From Reticulitermes speratus (Eukaryota; Arthropoda; Insecta; Blattodea; Rhinotermitidae): a stretch of DNA of 64,000 nucleotides. A model generated the notes under the pieces. It was not told the origin of the DNA. It ran no database searches and saw only the letters and a list, made by a program, of their open reading frames with translations. Position numbers and translations under genes: made by a program. The DNA lies in assembly GCA_021186555.1 (NCBI GenBank), contig JAJKFL010000006.1:46758138-46822137 (forward strand), in the 5' to 3' direction. This document shows, piece after piece, positions 46,715 to 58,251 of the stretch. Position 1 is the first letter of the stretch; each line of letters opens with the position of its first letter.

Positions 46715-47146
46715 CAAATAGGGTACTTTACGTATCATTTCATCTTGAAAAATTAAGATATTTAAGTGCACTAATTCCCTTCTTACCAAGTTTGTCGTCA
46801 GTACAAAATAATATCCAGCCTCCGGTTAAATGCAATCCCTGATGTTGCATTTATCTGCGCAACTCCCCATGTGCACAATGCGTGCTTTGCTGCTGGTGAA
46901 AACCAATCGTGTCACTTACTACACTTTTGCACGCTGTTTTCCATGCCGCTAAATAGTGTGGCAGTAACCGCATGGTGATGATAAACACATCTGGACCACT
47001 GACTGTCCTGGGAGTGGTGGGGGGTGTACAGTGTAAGCAAGATATTTGTAACGACACAGTGACCGCGGAAGCTCGGTTTAGTTTACGATGCTGTTCTTAT
47101 CTAAACACTGGAAGCCTGTATATGTGTACTGCAATGTTGAGTTCAA
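46715..47146. other. Unique stretch, no gene seen
   Basis: No feature recognised. Confidence 0.5.
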
Positions 47147-48718
47147 GCTGAATTACATATAAAGACTCAGTCCGTACAGCGCAGTAAACACACTCCGTCT
47201 CAGTTACACAAACCAGTCAGTTAATGTTGTACAGTGAAATAATCGTTGTTTGTTCTGAGATCCACACAAAACACATAAATACAGTCCGTACCGCGCAGTA
47301 AACACACTCCGTCTCAGTTATACAAACCAGTCAGTTAATGTTGTACAGTGAAATAATCGCTGTTTGTTCTGAGATCCACACAAAACACATAAATACAATC
47401 CGTACCGCGCAGCAAACACACTCCGTCTCAGTTACACAAACCAGTCAGTTAATGTTGTACAGTGAAATAATCGCTGTTTGTTCTCAGATCCACACAAAAC
47501 ACATAAATACAGTCCGTACCGCGCAGTAAACACACTCCGTCTCAGTTATACAAACCAGTCAGTTAATGTTGTACAGTGAAATAATCGCTGTTTGTTCTGA
47601 GATCCACACAAAACACATAAATACAGTCCGTACCGCGCAGTAAACACACTCCGTCTCAGTTATACAAACCAGTCAGTTAATGTTGTACAGTGAAATAATC
47701 GCTGTTTGTTCTGAGATCCACACAAAACACATAAATACAGTCCGTACCGCGCAGTAAACACACTCCGTCTCAGTTATACAAACCAGTCAGTTAATGTTGT
47801 ACAGTGAAATAATCGCTGTTTGTTCTGAGATCCACACAAAACACATAAATACAGTCCGTACCGCGCAGTAAACACACTCCGTCTCAGTTATACAAACCAG
47901 TCAGTTAATGTTGTACAGTGAAATAATCGCTGTTTGTTCTGAGATCCACACAAAACACATAAATACAGTCCGTACCGCGCAGTAAACACACTCCGTCTCA
48001 GTTATACAAACCAGTCAGTTAATGTTGTACAGTGAAATAATCGCTGTTTGTTCTGAGATCCACACAAAACACATAAATACAGTCCGTACCGCGCAGTAAA
48101 CACACTCCGTCTCAGTTATACAAACCAGTCAGTTAATGTTGTACAGTGAAATAATCGCTGTTTGTTCTGAGATCCACACAAAACACATAAATACAGTCCG
48201 TACCGCGCAGTAAACACACTCCGTCTCAGTTATACAAACCAGTCAGTTAATGTTGTACAGTGAAATAATCGCTGTTTGTTCTGAGATCCACACAAAACAC
48301 ATAAATACAGTCCGTACCGCGCAGTAAACACACTCCGTCTCAGTTATACAAACCAGTCAGTTAATGTTGTACAGTGAAATAATCGCTGTTTGTTCTGAGA
48401 TCCACACAAAACACATAAATACAGTCCGTACCGCGCAGTAAACACACTCCGTCTCAGTTATACAAACCAGTCAGTTAATGCTGTACAGTGAAATAATCGC
48501 TGTTTGTTCTGAGATCCACACAAAACACATAAATACAATCCGTACCGCGCAGCAAACACACTCCGTCTCAGTTACACAAACCAGTCAGTTAATGTTGTAC
48601 AGTGAAATAATCGCTGTTTGTTCTGAGATCCACACAAAACACATAAATACACTGTGTGGGTAGAACGTACAATTTGTGAATGTTCAACTTGGTACAGTAA
48701 GCACTGGACACTGAAAGG
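47147..48718 (-). mobile_element. 114-bp minisatellite element with tail and decayed head (reverse copy)
   Basis: Tail CTGAATTACATATAAAGACT at 47147-47166, about 13 units of 114 bp to 48650, then a divergent head (ACTGTGTGGGTAGAACG ... AAGCACTGGACACTGAAAGG). The inner units are almost identical. Two AATCCGTACCGCGCAGCAAAC variants lie 1140 bp (10 units) apart at 47398 and 48538, which suggests block duplication. Confidence 0.9.
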
Positions 48719-49369
48719 TAAGACCAGACCACACCGCGTTCTTTAGTTGCAATAGTTGTATTTGTGGAGAGTTCGGCGCATGTCACAGTGATACAATTTT
48801 CATCACGTGGTTATGACATCAGAAGATAGCGCCTGTGAATGCAGTTTTAATACAGACGTCAAACTTCTAAAACAAATGGCTAGCCTTGACTAAATCACTG
48901 CTTTGCCAGGGCACAACATTTTAACTGCCTTACATACTTGCTCTAGAACAGGATGCATTGCCCATTGCTGTGCACCCTCAACGTCAAGGGAATACTTGTA
49001 AACGTCGACCTAATCCACATTTTAATTCATGTGCTATGGTTACGAAGCATGAACTGCATTATAGACAGACTGCATTCTGTCGCCCTCACGCCATGCGTCG
49101 AACGAATCACAGTTGTAAAACTAGCGAATAAATCCTCATTGGAAATCAATGTAGGCGAAAGGGAACCACTGACTGGCATTATGTGACTACTGCCGCGTGT
49201 ACTTGATCGTGGTTTAAAATCTGAATTACAGTGAGAGAGTGCAGTTGTACGTGCAGACTGAGATCCTATTTGTAGCTAGTCCTATTTAGTGCACTCTGTT
49301 ACAGTTCCTATCTTGCTACAGTTTAAATTCCTAAAATTACAGTTCGTATCTTGTTCAGTTTATCCTGCT
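48719..49369. other. Unique stretch, no gene seen
   Basis: A 77-codon frame at 48953-49186 has no recognisable domain. 49260-49369 grades into the next array. Confidence 0.5.
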
Positions 49370-52060
49370 ACGAGTTCCTATTCTTAGTTACAGTTCCTAT
49401 CTCTAGTTACAGTTCCTATCTCTAGTTACAGTTCCTATCTCTAGCTACAGTTCCTATCTCTAGCTACAGTTCCTATCTCTAGTTACAGTTCCTATCTCAG
49501 TTCAGTTCCTATCTCTAGTACAGTTCCTATCTCTAGTTACAGTTCCTATCTCTAGTTACAGTTCCTATCTCTAGTTACAGTTCCTATCTCTAGCTACAGT
49601 TCCTATCTCTAGCTACAGTTCCTATCTCTAGCTACAGTTCCTATCTCTTGCTACAGTTCTATCTCTAGCTACAGTTCCTATCTCTAGTACAGTTCTATCT
49701 CTTGTACAGTTCTATCTCTAGCTACAGTTCCTATCTCTAGCTACAGTTCCTATCTCTGCTACAGTTCTATCTCTGCTACAGTTCATATCTCTAGCTACAG
49801 TTCCTATCTCTAGCTACAGTTCATATCTCTAGCTACAGTTCCTATCTCTAGCTACAGTTCCTATCTCTGCTACAGTTCCTATCTCTAGCTACAGTTCCTA
49901 TCTCTAGCTACAGTTCATATCTCTAGCTACAGTTCCTATCTCTAGCTACAGTTCCTATCTCTTGCTACAGTTCTATATCTCTAGCTACAGTTCCTATCTC
50001 TAGCTACAGTTCCTATCTCTGCTACAGTTCCATATCTCTAGCTACAGTTCCTATCTCTAGCTACAGTTCCTATCTCTAGCTACAGTTCCTATCTCTAGCT
50101 ACAGTTCCTATCTCTAGCTACAGTTCATATCTCTAGCTACAGTTCCTATCTCTAGCTACAGTTCATATCTCTAGCTACAGTTCCTATCTCTAGCTACAGT
50201 TCCTATCTCTAGCTACAGTTCTTCTCTAGCTACAGTTCTGATCTCTATATCTAAGTTCCTATCTCTAGCTACAGTTCCTATCTCTTGCTACAGTTCCTAT
50301 CTCTAGCTACAGTTCCTATCTCTAGCTACAGTTCCTATCTCTAGCTACAGTTCCTATCTCTAGCTACAGTTCCTATCTCTAGCTACAGTTCCTATCTTTT
50401 AGCTACAGTTCCATATCTCTAGCTACAGTTCCTATCTCTTGCTACAGTTCCTATCTCTAGCATACAGTTCCTATCTCTAGCTACAGTTCTATCTCTAGCT
50501 ACTAGTTCCTATCTCTAGCTACAGTTCCTATCTCTAGCTACAGTTCCTATCTCTAGCTACAGTTCCTATCTCTAGCTACAGTTCCTATCTCTAGCTACAG
50601 TTCCTATCTCTAGCTACAGTTCTATCTTCCTAGCTACAGTTCATATCTCTAGCTACAGTTCCTATCTCTAGCTACAGTTCCTATCTCTAGCTACAGTTCC
50701 TATCTCTAGCTACAGTTCCTATCTCTAGCTACAGTTCCTATCTCTAGCTACAGTTCTATCTCTAGCTACAGTTCTATCTCTAGCTACAGTTCCTATCTCT
50801 AGCTACAGTTCTATCTCTAGCTACAGTTCCTATCTCTAGCTACAGTTCCTATCTCTAGCTACAGTTCCTATCTCTAGCTACAGTTCCTATCTCTAGCTAC
50901 AGTTCCTATCTCTAGCTACAGTTCCTATCTCTAGCTACAGTTCCTATCTCTAGCTACAGTTCCTATCTCTAGCTACAGTTCTATCTCTAGCTACAGTTCC
51001 TATCTCTAGCTACAGTTCCTATCTCTAGCTACAGTTCCTATCTCTAGCTACAGTTCTATCTCTAGCTACAGTTCTATCTCTAGCTACAGTTCCTATCTCT
51101 AGCTACAGTTCCTATCTCTAGCTACAGTTCCTGTCTCTAGCTACAGTTCCTATCTCTAGCTACAGTTCTATCTCTAGCTACAGTTCCTATCTCTAGCTAC
51201 AGTTCATATCTCTAGCTACAGTTCCTATCTCTAGCTACAGTTCCTTCTCTAGCTACAGTTCCTGTCTCTAGCTACAGTTCCTGTCTTTTTTAGCTACAGT
51301 TCCTATCTCTAGCTACAGTTCCTGTCTCTAGCTACAGTTCCTGTCTCTAGCTACAGTTCCTGTCTCTAGCTACAGTTCCTGTCTCTAGCTACAGTTCCTA
51401 TCTCTAGCTACAGTTCCTATCTCTAGCTACAGTTCTAGTACTCTATAGCTACAGTTCCTATTCTACTAGCTACAGTTCCTATCTCTAGCTACAGTTCCTA
51501 TCTCTAGCTACAGTTCCTATCTCTAGCTACAGTTCCTATTCTATCTAGCTACAGTTCCTATCTCTAGCTACAGTTCCTATCTCTAGCTACAGTTCCTATC
51601 TCTAGCTACAGTTCCTATCTCTAGCTACAGTTCCTATCTCTAGCTACAGTTCCTGTCTCTAGCTACAGTTCCTGTCTCTAGCTACAGTTCCTGTCTCTAG
51701 CTACAGTTCCTGTCTCTAGCTACAGTTCCTGTCTCTAGCTACAGTTCCTGTCTCTAGCTACAGTTCCTATCTCTAGCTACAGTTCCTATCTCTAGCTACA
51801 GTTCCTATCTCTAGCTACAGTTCCTATCTCTAGCTACAGTTCCTATCTCTAGCTACAGTTCCTATCTCTAGCTACAGTTCCTATCTCTAGCTACAGTTCC
51901 TATCTCTAGCTACAGTTCCTGTCTCTAGCTACAGTTCCTGTCTCTAGCTACAGTTCCTGTCTCTAGCTACAGTTCCTTCTCTAGCTACAGTTCCTATCTA
52001 GCTAGTACCAGTTCCTATCTCTAGCTACAGTTCCTATCTCTAGCTACAGTTCCTATCTCT
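49370..52060. repeat. 19-bp tandem array, ~142 copies
   Basis: Unit CTACAGTTCCTATCTCTAG. Variants TTACAG (left end), CATATC and CTGTCTC (51120-51960) are clustered, and many 1-2 base deletions (TTCTATC, CTCTGCTAC) occur before 50500 and near 51420-51540. This is the highest copy number in the window. Confidence 0.93.
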
Positions 52061-52126
52061 TGGACCTTGCTGTGCCCGTTTGTAAAAATTATGCTTCTTC
52101 TTTTTGTACGATCAGTAGACTTAAAC

Positions 52127-52176
52127 TCTGTAGAGGACAGTGGTAACTATGTATACCATTTGCTTTAACTTTAAAT
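52127..52176 (+). mobile_element. Divergent head of the 114-bp element
   Basis: ACTCTGTAGAGGACAGTGG, TAACTATGTATACCA and TTTAAC follow the head consensus CCCTCTAAAGGCCAGTGG, TTACTATATGTACCA, TTTAAC with several differences. No 114-bp unit follows. Confidence 0.5.
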
Positions 52177-52184
52177 AAGCCCGT

Positions 52185-52267
52185 CTGGGATTTGTCGTGG
52201 CAATGCAACTGCTTTCCTCCCAGTACTTCGGTGTTCCCTGTCAGTATCATCCACCAACGCTCCATAA
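52185..52267 (+). mobile_element. SINE body fragment
   Basis: TGGGATTTGTCGTGGCA, CTTTCCTCCCAGTACTTCGG, CTGTCAGTATCATCCACC and ACGCTCCATAATAA track the body of the SINE at 12335 in order. The tRNA-like head is absent. Confidence 0.6.
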
Positions 52268-52584
52268 TAAATCACTCATCTGTCACAAACGGTATATATG
52301 AGCACCACTCTATTTCAACAGTGACGCCACAGTCAGCCACGTGTTTCCTGACGTGACGTACAGACAACATGGCATCTCTTGCCCGGAGAAGCTGACGGTA
52401 CTTCGCGCCCGATAAGGGCGTGGTCAGTCGCGCGACCGGACGGAGTGACGCTCTTGACTCGGTGTGTCTCCGCACGTCAATACGTGAGACATCAGCACTT
52501 TGCTTACAGCGAAGGCTGTGCTCACCCGAAACAAAAAACCACTTCAATTCTAAATGGTTCTGACGACGGCATATATCATTGAGT
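52268..52584. other. Unique stretch, no gene seen
   Basis: A 91-codon minus-strand frame (52272-52547) has no recognised domain. 52557-52584 (TTCTGACGACGG.ATATA) is shared with 57274-57290, so the repeat may start here. Confidence 0.5.
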
Positions 52585-52911
52585 ACTAATTGTCTTGTGG
52601 ACTTTGTGCATCGTACGGATAAAATATGAAATATAAAACCACGACGTTTCGGAAGCTGGTTCTTCCGTCTTCAGGTGAAGGGGGGAGACACCTACTCAGA
52701 TGGGTCCTTTTAGGATGAGCTAATCTCAATCACTGGACCTTGATTGAGTGATTGAGATTATCTCATTCTAAAAGGACCCATCTAAGTAGGTGTCTCCACT
52801 TCCATCACCTGAAGACGGAAGAAGAACCATCTTCCGAAACGTCGTGGTTTTTATATTATATTTCAATATTTAGCCGGACGATGGACAAAGTCCAGAAGAC
52901 AATTGGTTCTC
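52585..52911. mobile_element. Near-palindromic foldback element (copy 1)
   Basis: Left arm 52585-52733 and right arm 52748-52911 are inverted repeats almost to the centre. Paired landmarks are ACTAATTGTCTTGTGGACTT / CCAGAAGACAATTGGT, ACCACGACGTTTCGGAAG / CTTCCGAAACGTCGTGGT, GTCTTCAGGTGAAG / CACCTGAAGAC, GGAGACACCTACTCAGATGG / CCATCTAAGTAGGTGTCTCC and AATCTCAATCAC / GTGATTGAGATT. No coding capacity. A related copy lies at 57290. Confidence 0.9.
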
Positions 52912-53155
52912 AAAAAGTCACGTGTTTCGGCAGACACTTACGTAACACGCTCAGTTTGCGAGTGTAAACAAATGCTTAGTTAATGGTACTGTTTACGAAC
53001 GTCAGATGTCAGTGTTTGTTATGAAGCAGTCCAGTAAACAGTTGAAAGATTTCCTTATGCTTCGGTCGGTATTGCGTCGTCGTACTTTGCCTATAACATC
53101 TATGAAGCTGTCTCAACAACTTTTCGAAGCCCCTGGCGTGGATATTCAGTGAAAC

Positions 53156-55047
53156 TGCTGTTTATAGGGTCCGTCTGTGACTGATGTAAATAGAAACTGT
53201 TGTTTATAGGGTCCGTCTGTGACTGATGTAAATAGAAACTGTTGTTTATAGGGTCCGTCTGTGACTGACGTAAATAGGACCTGCTGTTTATAGGGTCCGT
53301 CTGTGACTGATGTAAATAGGAACTGCTGTTTATAGGGTCCGTCTGTGACTGCTGTAAATAGGACCTGCTGTTTATAGGGTCCGTCTGTGACTGATGTAAA
53401 TAGGAACTGCTGTTTATAGGGTCCGTCTGTGACTGATGTAAATAGGAACTGCTGTTTATAGGGTCCGTCTGTGACTGCTGTAAATAGGACCTGCTGTTTA
53501 TAGGGTCCGTCTGTGACTGACGTAAATAGGACCTGCTGTTTATAGGGTCCGTCTGTGACTGCTGTAAATAGGAACTGCTGTTTATAGGGTCCGTCTGTGA
53601 CTGATGTAAATAGGAACTGCTGTTTATAGGGTCCGTCTGTGACTGCTGTAATTAGTACCTGCTGTTTATAGGGTCCGTCTGTGACTGACGTAAATAGGAC
53701 CTGTTGTTTATAGGGTCCGTCTGTGACTGCTGTAAATAGGAACTGTTGTTTATAGGGTCCGTCTGTGACTGATGTAAATAGGAACTGCTGTTTATAGGGT
53801 CCGTCTGTGACTGATGTAAATAGGAACTGCTGTTTATAGGGTCCGTCTGTGACTGATGTAAATAAGAACTGTTGTTTATAGGGTCCGTCTGTGACTGATG
53901 TAAATAGGAACTGCTGTTTATAGGGTCCGTCTGTGACTGATGTAAATAGGAACTGTTGTTTATAGGGTCCGTCTGTGACTGATGTAAATAGGAACTGCTG
54001 TTTATAGGGTCCGTCTGTGACTGATGTAAATAGGAACTGCTGTTTATAGGGTCCGTCTGTGACTGATGTAAATAGGAACTGCTGTTTATAGGGTCCGTCT
54101 GTGACTGATGTAAATAGGAACTGCTGTTTATAGGGTCCGTCTGTGACTGATGTAAATAGGAACTGTTGTTTATAGGGTCCGTCTGTGACTGATGTAAATA
54201 GGAACTGTTGTTTATAGGGTCCGTCTGTGACTGATGTAAATAGGAACTGTTGTTTATAGGGTCCGTCTGTGACTGATGTAAATAGGAACTGCTGTTTATA
54301 GGGTCCGTCTGTGACTGATGTAAATAGGAACTGCTGTTTATAGGGTCCGTCTGTGACTGATGTAAATAGGAACTGCTGTTTATAGGGTCCGTCTGTGACT
54401 GATGTAAATAAGAACTGCTGTTTATAGGGTCCGTCTGTGACTGATGTAAATAGGAACTGCTGTTTATAGGGTCCGTCTGTGACTGATGTAAATAGGAACT
54501 GCTGTTTATAGGGTCCGTCTGTGACTGATGTAAATAGGAACTGCTGTTTATAGGGTCCGTCTGTGACTGATGTAAATAGGAACTGCTGTTTATAGGGTCC
54601 GTCTGTGACTGATGTAAATAGGAACTGCTGTTTATAGGGTCCGTCTGTGACTGATGTAAATAGGAACTGCTGTTTATAGGGTCCGTCTGTGACTGATGTA
54701 AATAGGAACTGCTGTTTATAGGGTCCGTCTGTGACTGATGTAAATAGGAACTGCTGTTTATAGGGTCCGTCTGTGACTGATGTAAATAGGAACTGCTGTT
54801 TGTAGGGTCCGTCTGTGACTGCTGTAAATAGGACCTGCTGTTTATAGGGTCCGTCTGTGACTGATGTAAATAGGAACTGCTGTTTATAGGGTCCGTCTGT
54901 GACTGCTGTAAATAGGACTGCTGTTTATAGGGTCCGTCTGTGACTGATGTAAATTGGAACTGCTGTTTATAGGGTCCGTCTGTGACTGATGTAAATAGGA
55001 ACTGCTGTTTATAGGGTCCGTCTGTGACTGATGTAAATAGGAACTGT
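53156..55047. repeat. 42-bp minisatellite, ~45 copies
   Basis: The unit is 42 bp (CTGTTTATAGGGTCCGTCTG, TGACTGATGTAAATAGGAA, CTG). TAGGAACT recurs at 53401 and 53443. GACTGCTG/GACCTG variants are frequent in 53270-53760 and again at 54810-54920, with long homogeneous GATG/GAAC units between. Very few indels. Confidence 0.94.
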
Positions 55048-55221
55048 TCAATTGAATGGCTGTGTGTGACAATGCTGTGGATTAATGCTTGAATATTGTG
55101 TTAAACACTTTAGATATTTGACGGGGTAAGTTCTGACACTGCTTATGTGTGTGAGTGTTCGAGCAATATTGATTATTTCTGTACAGTACTTGTGTTTATT
55201 GCGTTATATACCTAAGTGCTT

Positions 55222-55440
55222 GGCCCGCGATAGCTCAGTCGGTTATAGCGACTCGCTACAGGCTGAACTCTCTGCGGATCGAATCCCGGTGGGGGGCGAA
55301 ATTGTACGCATCCGTCCACACCGGCACTGGGGCCCACCCAGCCTCCTATACAATGGGTAAATCGGCCGGGGCGTGGAGTTAATCACCCACCCCATCTCGC
55401 GCCGAGGTTAAAGAAAGAGTATAACTAAAACTCAACTCAG
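55222..55440 (+). mobile_element. tRNA-derived SINE
   Basis: A box TAGCTCAGTCGG at 55231-55242 and B box GGATCGAATCC at 55276-55286 form a tRNA-like head (GCCCGCGATAGCTCAGTCGG). The body includes CACACCGGCACTGGGGCCCA, AATGGGTAAATCGGCCGGGG and GTGGAGTTAATCACCCACC. It closes near AAAGAGTATAACTAAAACTC. The cloverleaf is not complete and no clear duplication was found. Confidence 0.78.
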
Positions 55441-55865
55441 CTTCTGTGCCTTGATGGCATGTTATAGGGCGACCTTTACCTCTGAATTTTGTATGTACTT
55501 AATGCCACCCCCTTAGTGTCACGACACTGTGTCAAACAGTTTTTGTGTGGCCAGAAAGGGCGGGTAATCCGTCAGACGTCAGACACTGAGGTAATATCCA
55601 AGAGAGGTAACGTAGGCAGAACTTGTATTTAAGTTAGTAGATCTTGACAAATTAACGTGTAAGAAGTAGAGTCGTTAGTAATTGATTTGCAAGGGAGTTA
55701 GACTGTCCCGCAGGACAGACGAGAGATGGGCTGAGGGTGTTGGAGGGTAGCGTGCTGAGGGGGGTGTTTGGTTATAAGGGGGGCAAGTGACAACAGACTG
55801 GGGAAGAATGCGTAATGAGTAGCTTCGTTATTTGTACTGCTAACTAAGTATCAGCTTATTCAAAT
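55441..55865. other. Unique stretch, no gene seen
   Basis: G-rich on the plus strand at 55690-55800 (GAGGGGGGTGTTTGG, GGGGGGCAAG). No feature recognised. Confidence 0.5.
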
Positions 55866-56185
55866 TAAGGAGTTTGAGATTGGTGCGGCATGTAGCACAT
55901 GTGGGGGGTGTGTGGAGGTACGTACGGGGTTTGGTGGGGGAAACCTGAGGGAAAGAGACCACTTGGAAGGCCTAGGCATAGATGAGAGGAAAATATTAAC
56001 ACGGATCCTAAATAAAGAGAATGGGAGGGCGTGGATTGGATTTATCTGGCTCAGGGTAAGAAGAAGTGGCCGAGCTTGTGAACACGCTAATAAACCGTAG
56101 GGTTTAATAAAATGTGGGGATTTCTTGAATAGCTGAGGAACTACTGGCATCTGAAGAAGGACTCTGCCTCAAGGTGTTACTAAGT
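55866..56185 (+). pseudogene. Decayed LINE RT C-terminus and 3' end
   Basis: Diverged relative of 23402-23730: GGTGCGGCATGTAGCACATG, GGTTTGGTGGGGGAAACCTG, AGGGAAAGAGACCACTTGG, AAGGCCTAGGCATAGATGAG, ATGGGAGGGCGTGGATTGG, TTTATCTGGCTCAGGGTAAG and TAGCTGAGGAACTACTGGC. Many stops. The (GTTA)n tail is lost. Confidence 0.75.
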
Positions 56186-56220
56186 CATAGGAAAACCGAT
56201 TTGTGGGTTGTGCTGTGACA

Positions 56221-56245
56221 TTACGTTACGTTACGTTACGTTACA
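56221..56245. repeat. (TTACG)5 microsatellite
   Basis: Five TTACG units, about 35 bp after the LINE 3' remnant; it may be an altered LINE tail. Confidence 0.85.
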
Positions 56246-56320
56246 GTTAGCTCTGAAGGAACGTCACAGCTAAATGTGCAGCGGAATTTTGCGTCTTGTG
56301 CGTTTTGTGCGTATTGGAGG

Positions 56321-56360
56321 AACTGGTATTTGTGACTACAAACTGGTATTTGTGACTACA
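56321..56360. repeat. 20-bp direct duplication
   Basis: AACTGGTATTTGTGACTACA occurs twice without a gap: a minimal two-copy tandem repeat. Confidence 0.9.
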
Positions 56361-56488
56361 AACCTCAAAGGAGTTCTCAGAATTTTGTGCATTCTCGGAC
56401 AACCTTTCCCTTTTCATTTGCTTTTCCTGTGAGTGAACATAGACCTCGGGAACTGCAACTTAGCTTCAGTGAGTGGTCGTTGGTCGGG

Positions 56489-57220
56489 ACCTTTACCTTT
56501 ACCTTTACCTTCAACTTTACCTTTACCTTTACCTTTACCTTTACCTTTACCTTCAACTTTACCTTCACCTTTACCTTTACCTTTACCTTTACCTTCAATT
56601 TTACCTTTACCTTTACCTTTACCTTTACCTTTACCTTCAACTTTACCTTCACCTTTACCTTTACCTTTACCTTTACCTTCACCTTTACCTTCACCTTTAC
56701 CTTCACCTTCACCTTCACCTTCACCTTTACCTTTACCTTTACCTTCACCTTTACCTCTACCTTCACCTTTACCTTTACCTTTACCTTTACCTTTACCTTT
56801 ACCTTTACCTTCAACTTTACCTTTACCTTTACCTTTACCTTTACCTTCAACTTTACCTTCACCTTTACCTTTACTTTTACCTTTACCTTTACCTTCAACT
56901 TTACCTTTACCTTTACCTTTACCTTTACCTTTACCTTTACCTTCAACTTTACCTTCACCTTTACCTTTACCTTCACCTTTACCTTTACCTTTACCTTTAC
57001 CTTCACCTTCACCTTTACCTTCACCTTCACCTTCACCTTCACCTTCACCTTCACCTTCACCTCCACCTTCACCTTCACCTTTACCTTTACCTTTACCTTT
57101 ACCTTTACCTTCACCTTCACCTTCACCTTCACCTTCACCTTCACCTTCACTTCACCTTCACCTTTACCTTTACCTTTACCTTTACCTTTACCTTTACCTT
57201 TACCTTCACCTTTACCTTAC
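56489..57220. repeat. Hexanucleotide (ACCTTT/ACCTTC)n array, G-free on plus strand
   Basis: About 120 units of ACCTTT with interspersed ACCTTC and CTTCAA. The plus strand has no G across the array. Repeat-driven frames (TFTFTF, PLPLPL, LYLYLY; KVKVKV on the minus strand) are artefacts. Confidence 0.95.
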
Positions 57221-57273
57221 CAATGTAACTATCCTCATTGACAACTTAGGCCTGTATCTCTTAAATTCCAAAA
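57221..57273. other. Short spacer
   Basis: Unique sequence between the hexanucleotide array and the foldback element. Confidence 0.4.
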
Positions 57274-57590
57274 CGTTCTGACGACGGTGTATAAACTGAG
57301 AACTAATTGTCTTGTGGACTTTGTGCATCGTACGGATAAAATATGAAAATATAAAATCACGACGTTTCGGAAGCTGGTTCTTCTTCCGACTTCAGGTGAA
57401 GGGGGGAGACACCTACTGAGATGGGTCCTTTAGACCGAAGTCCAGTGATTGAGATTAGCTCGGTCAAAAGGACCCATCTAAGTAGGTGTCTCCCCTTCAC
57501 CTGAAGACGGAAGAAGAACCAGCTTCCGAAACGTCGTGATTTTATATTTTATCCGGACGATGACAAAGTGCAGAAGACAACTAGTTCTCA
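57274..57590. mobile_element. Near-palindromic foldback element (copy 2)
   Basis: Same family as 52585-52911. Outer arms CTGAGAACTAATTGTC (57290-57305) and GACAACTAGTTCTCAG (57573-57588) pair with one mismatch. Inner arms again hold CACGACGTTTCGGAAGC / GCTTCCGAAACGTCGTG and GGTGAAGGGGGGAGACACC / GGTGTCTCCCCTTCACC. Left flank GTTCTGACGACGG.TATA is shared with copy 1, so either the element extends left or both copies entered the same repeat. Confidence 0.88.
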
Positions 57591-57935
57591 GCCTATATCT
57601 CTTGTCGCACGTGGCCTACCGAACTCCCCACGAAGTCTCGGCCCGTAACACACTTAGCATTCTGCACTTGCGACTCCATTTAACGTAACTGCGGTGTTAG
57701 CGCTACTGGTGGCAAGATTTGGAATCTGAAGTAGCGCGATTTCAAAACTTGCTACTGCCTACCTAACTGTATTCACTTTCTCATTGCTGATTTCTTCTGT
57801 TCATGAGCAATATTACATTAAAATCGGCTGTATCTAATGTGCTCAGGGTGCTTTGAGCTGATTGTGCTGTTAGCCTTATGCTCTACGTGGCTTGTCCATG
57901 GTGTTCATTGAAGTTTAAAGAATGGATATTTACGT
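57591..57935. other. Unique stretch, no gene seen
   Basis: No feature recognised. Confidence 0.5.
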
Positions 57936-57947
57936 GATCATTACGTA

Positions 57948-58251
57948 AGGTAAAGCAATCCCATTACAGGCCTGGACAGGCCCTTAGGGTTCCAGGAGGT
58001 TGAGGCTCACAGATTTATAGACAATCGGCACATGAAGGTGGTAAGGTTGTCAGCCCTACTCACCAGCCGCCTTTATCCCCAGGAAATATTCCTGGTACTC
58101 ATTTCCGTAAGAGGCTGAGTCGACCCCAGGGCCATAGTGCGGCCGAAAGGATTATGTCAATGAAACATTCCAATGACAACATTGGGAATCGAACCCGCGA
58201 CCTTCCGACTTGTAGAGGAGCGCCTCAACCAACTGCGCCACCGCGTGCCCC
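57948..58251 (-). mobile_element. tRNA-derived SINE with perfect 12-bp target-site duplication
   Basis: The element is 304 bp on the minus strand. The head GGGGCACGCGGTGGCGCAG starts at 58251. A box TGGCGCAGTTGG is at 58240-58229 and B box GGTTCGATTCC at 58195-58185. GATCATTACGTA flanks it on both sides (57936-57947 and 58252-58263). The body includes ATTGGAATGTTTCATTGAC and GGCGGCTGGTGAGTAGGGC. The exact duplication means a fairly recent insertion. Confidence 0.94.

Noticed and set aside
56489..57220. Telomeric repeat
   Set aside because: The unit is ACCTTT/AAAGGT, not the insect TTAGG repeat, and it is interstitial.
56377..57281. Lys-Val, Thr-Phe, Leu-Pro and Leu-Tyr repeat proteins
   Set aside because: All four are translations of one hexanucleotide microsatellite in different frames.
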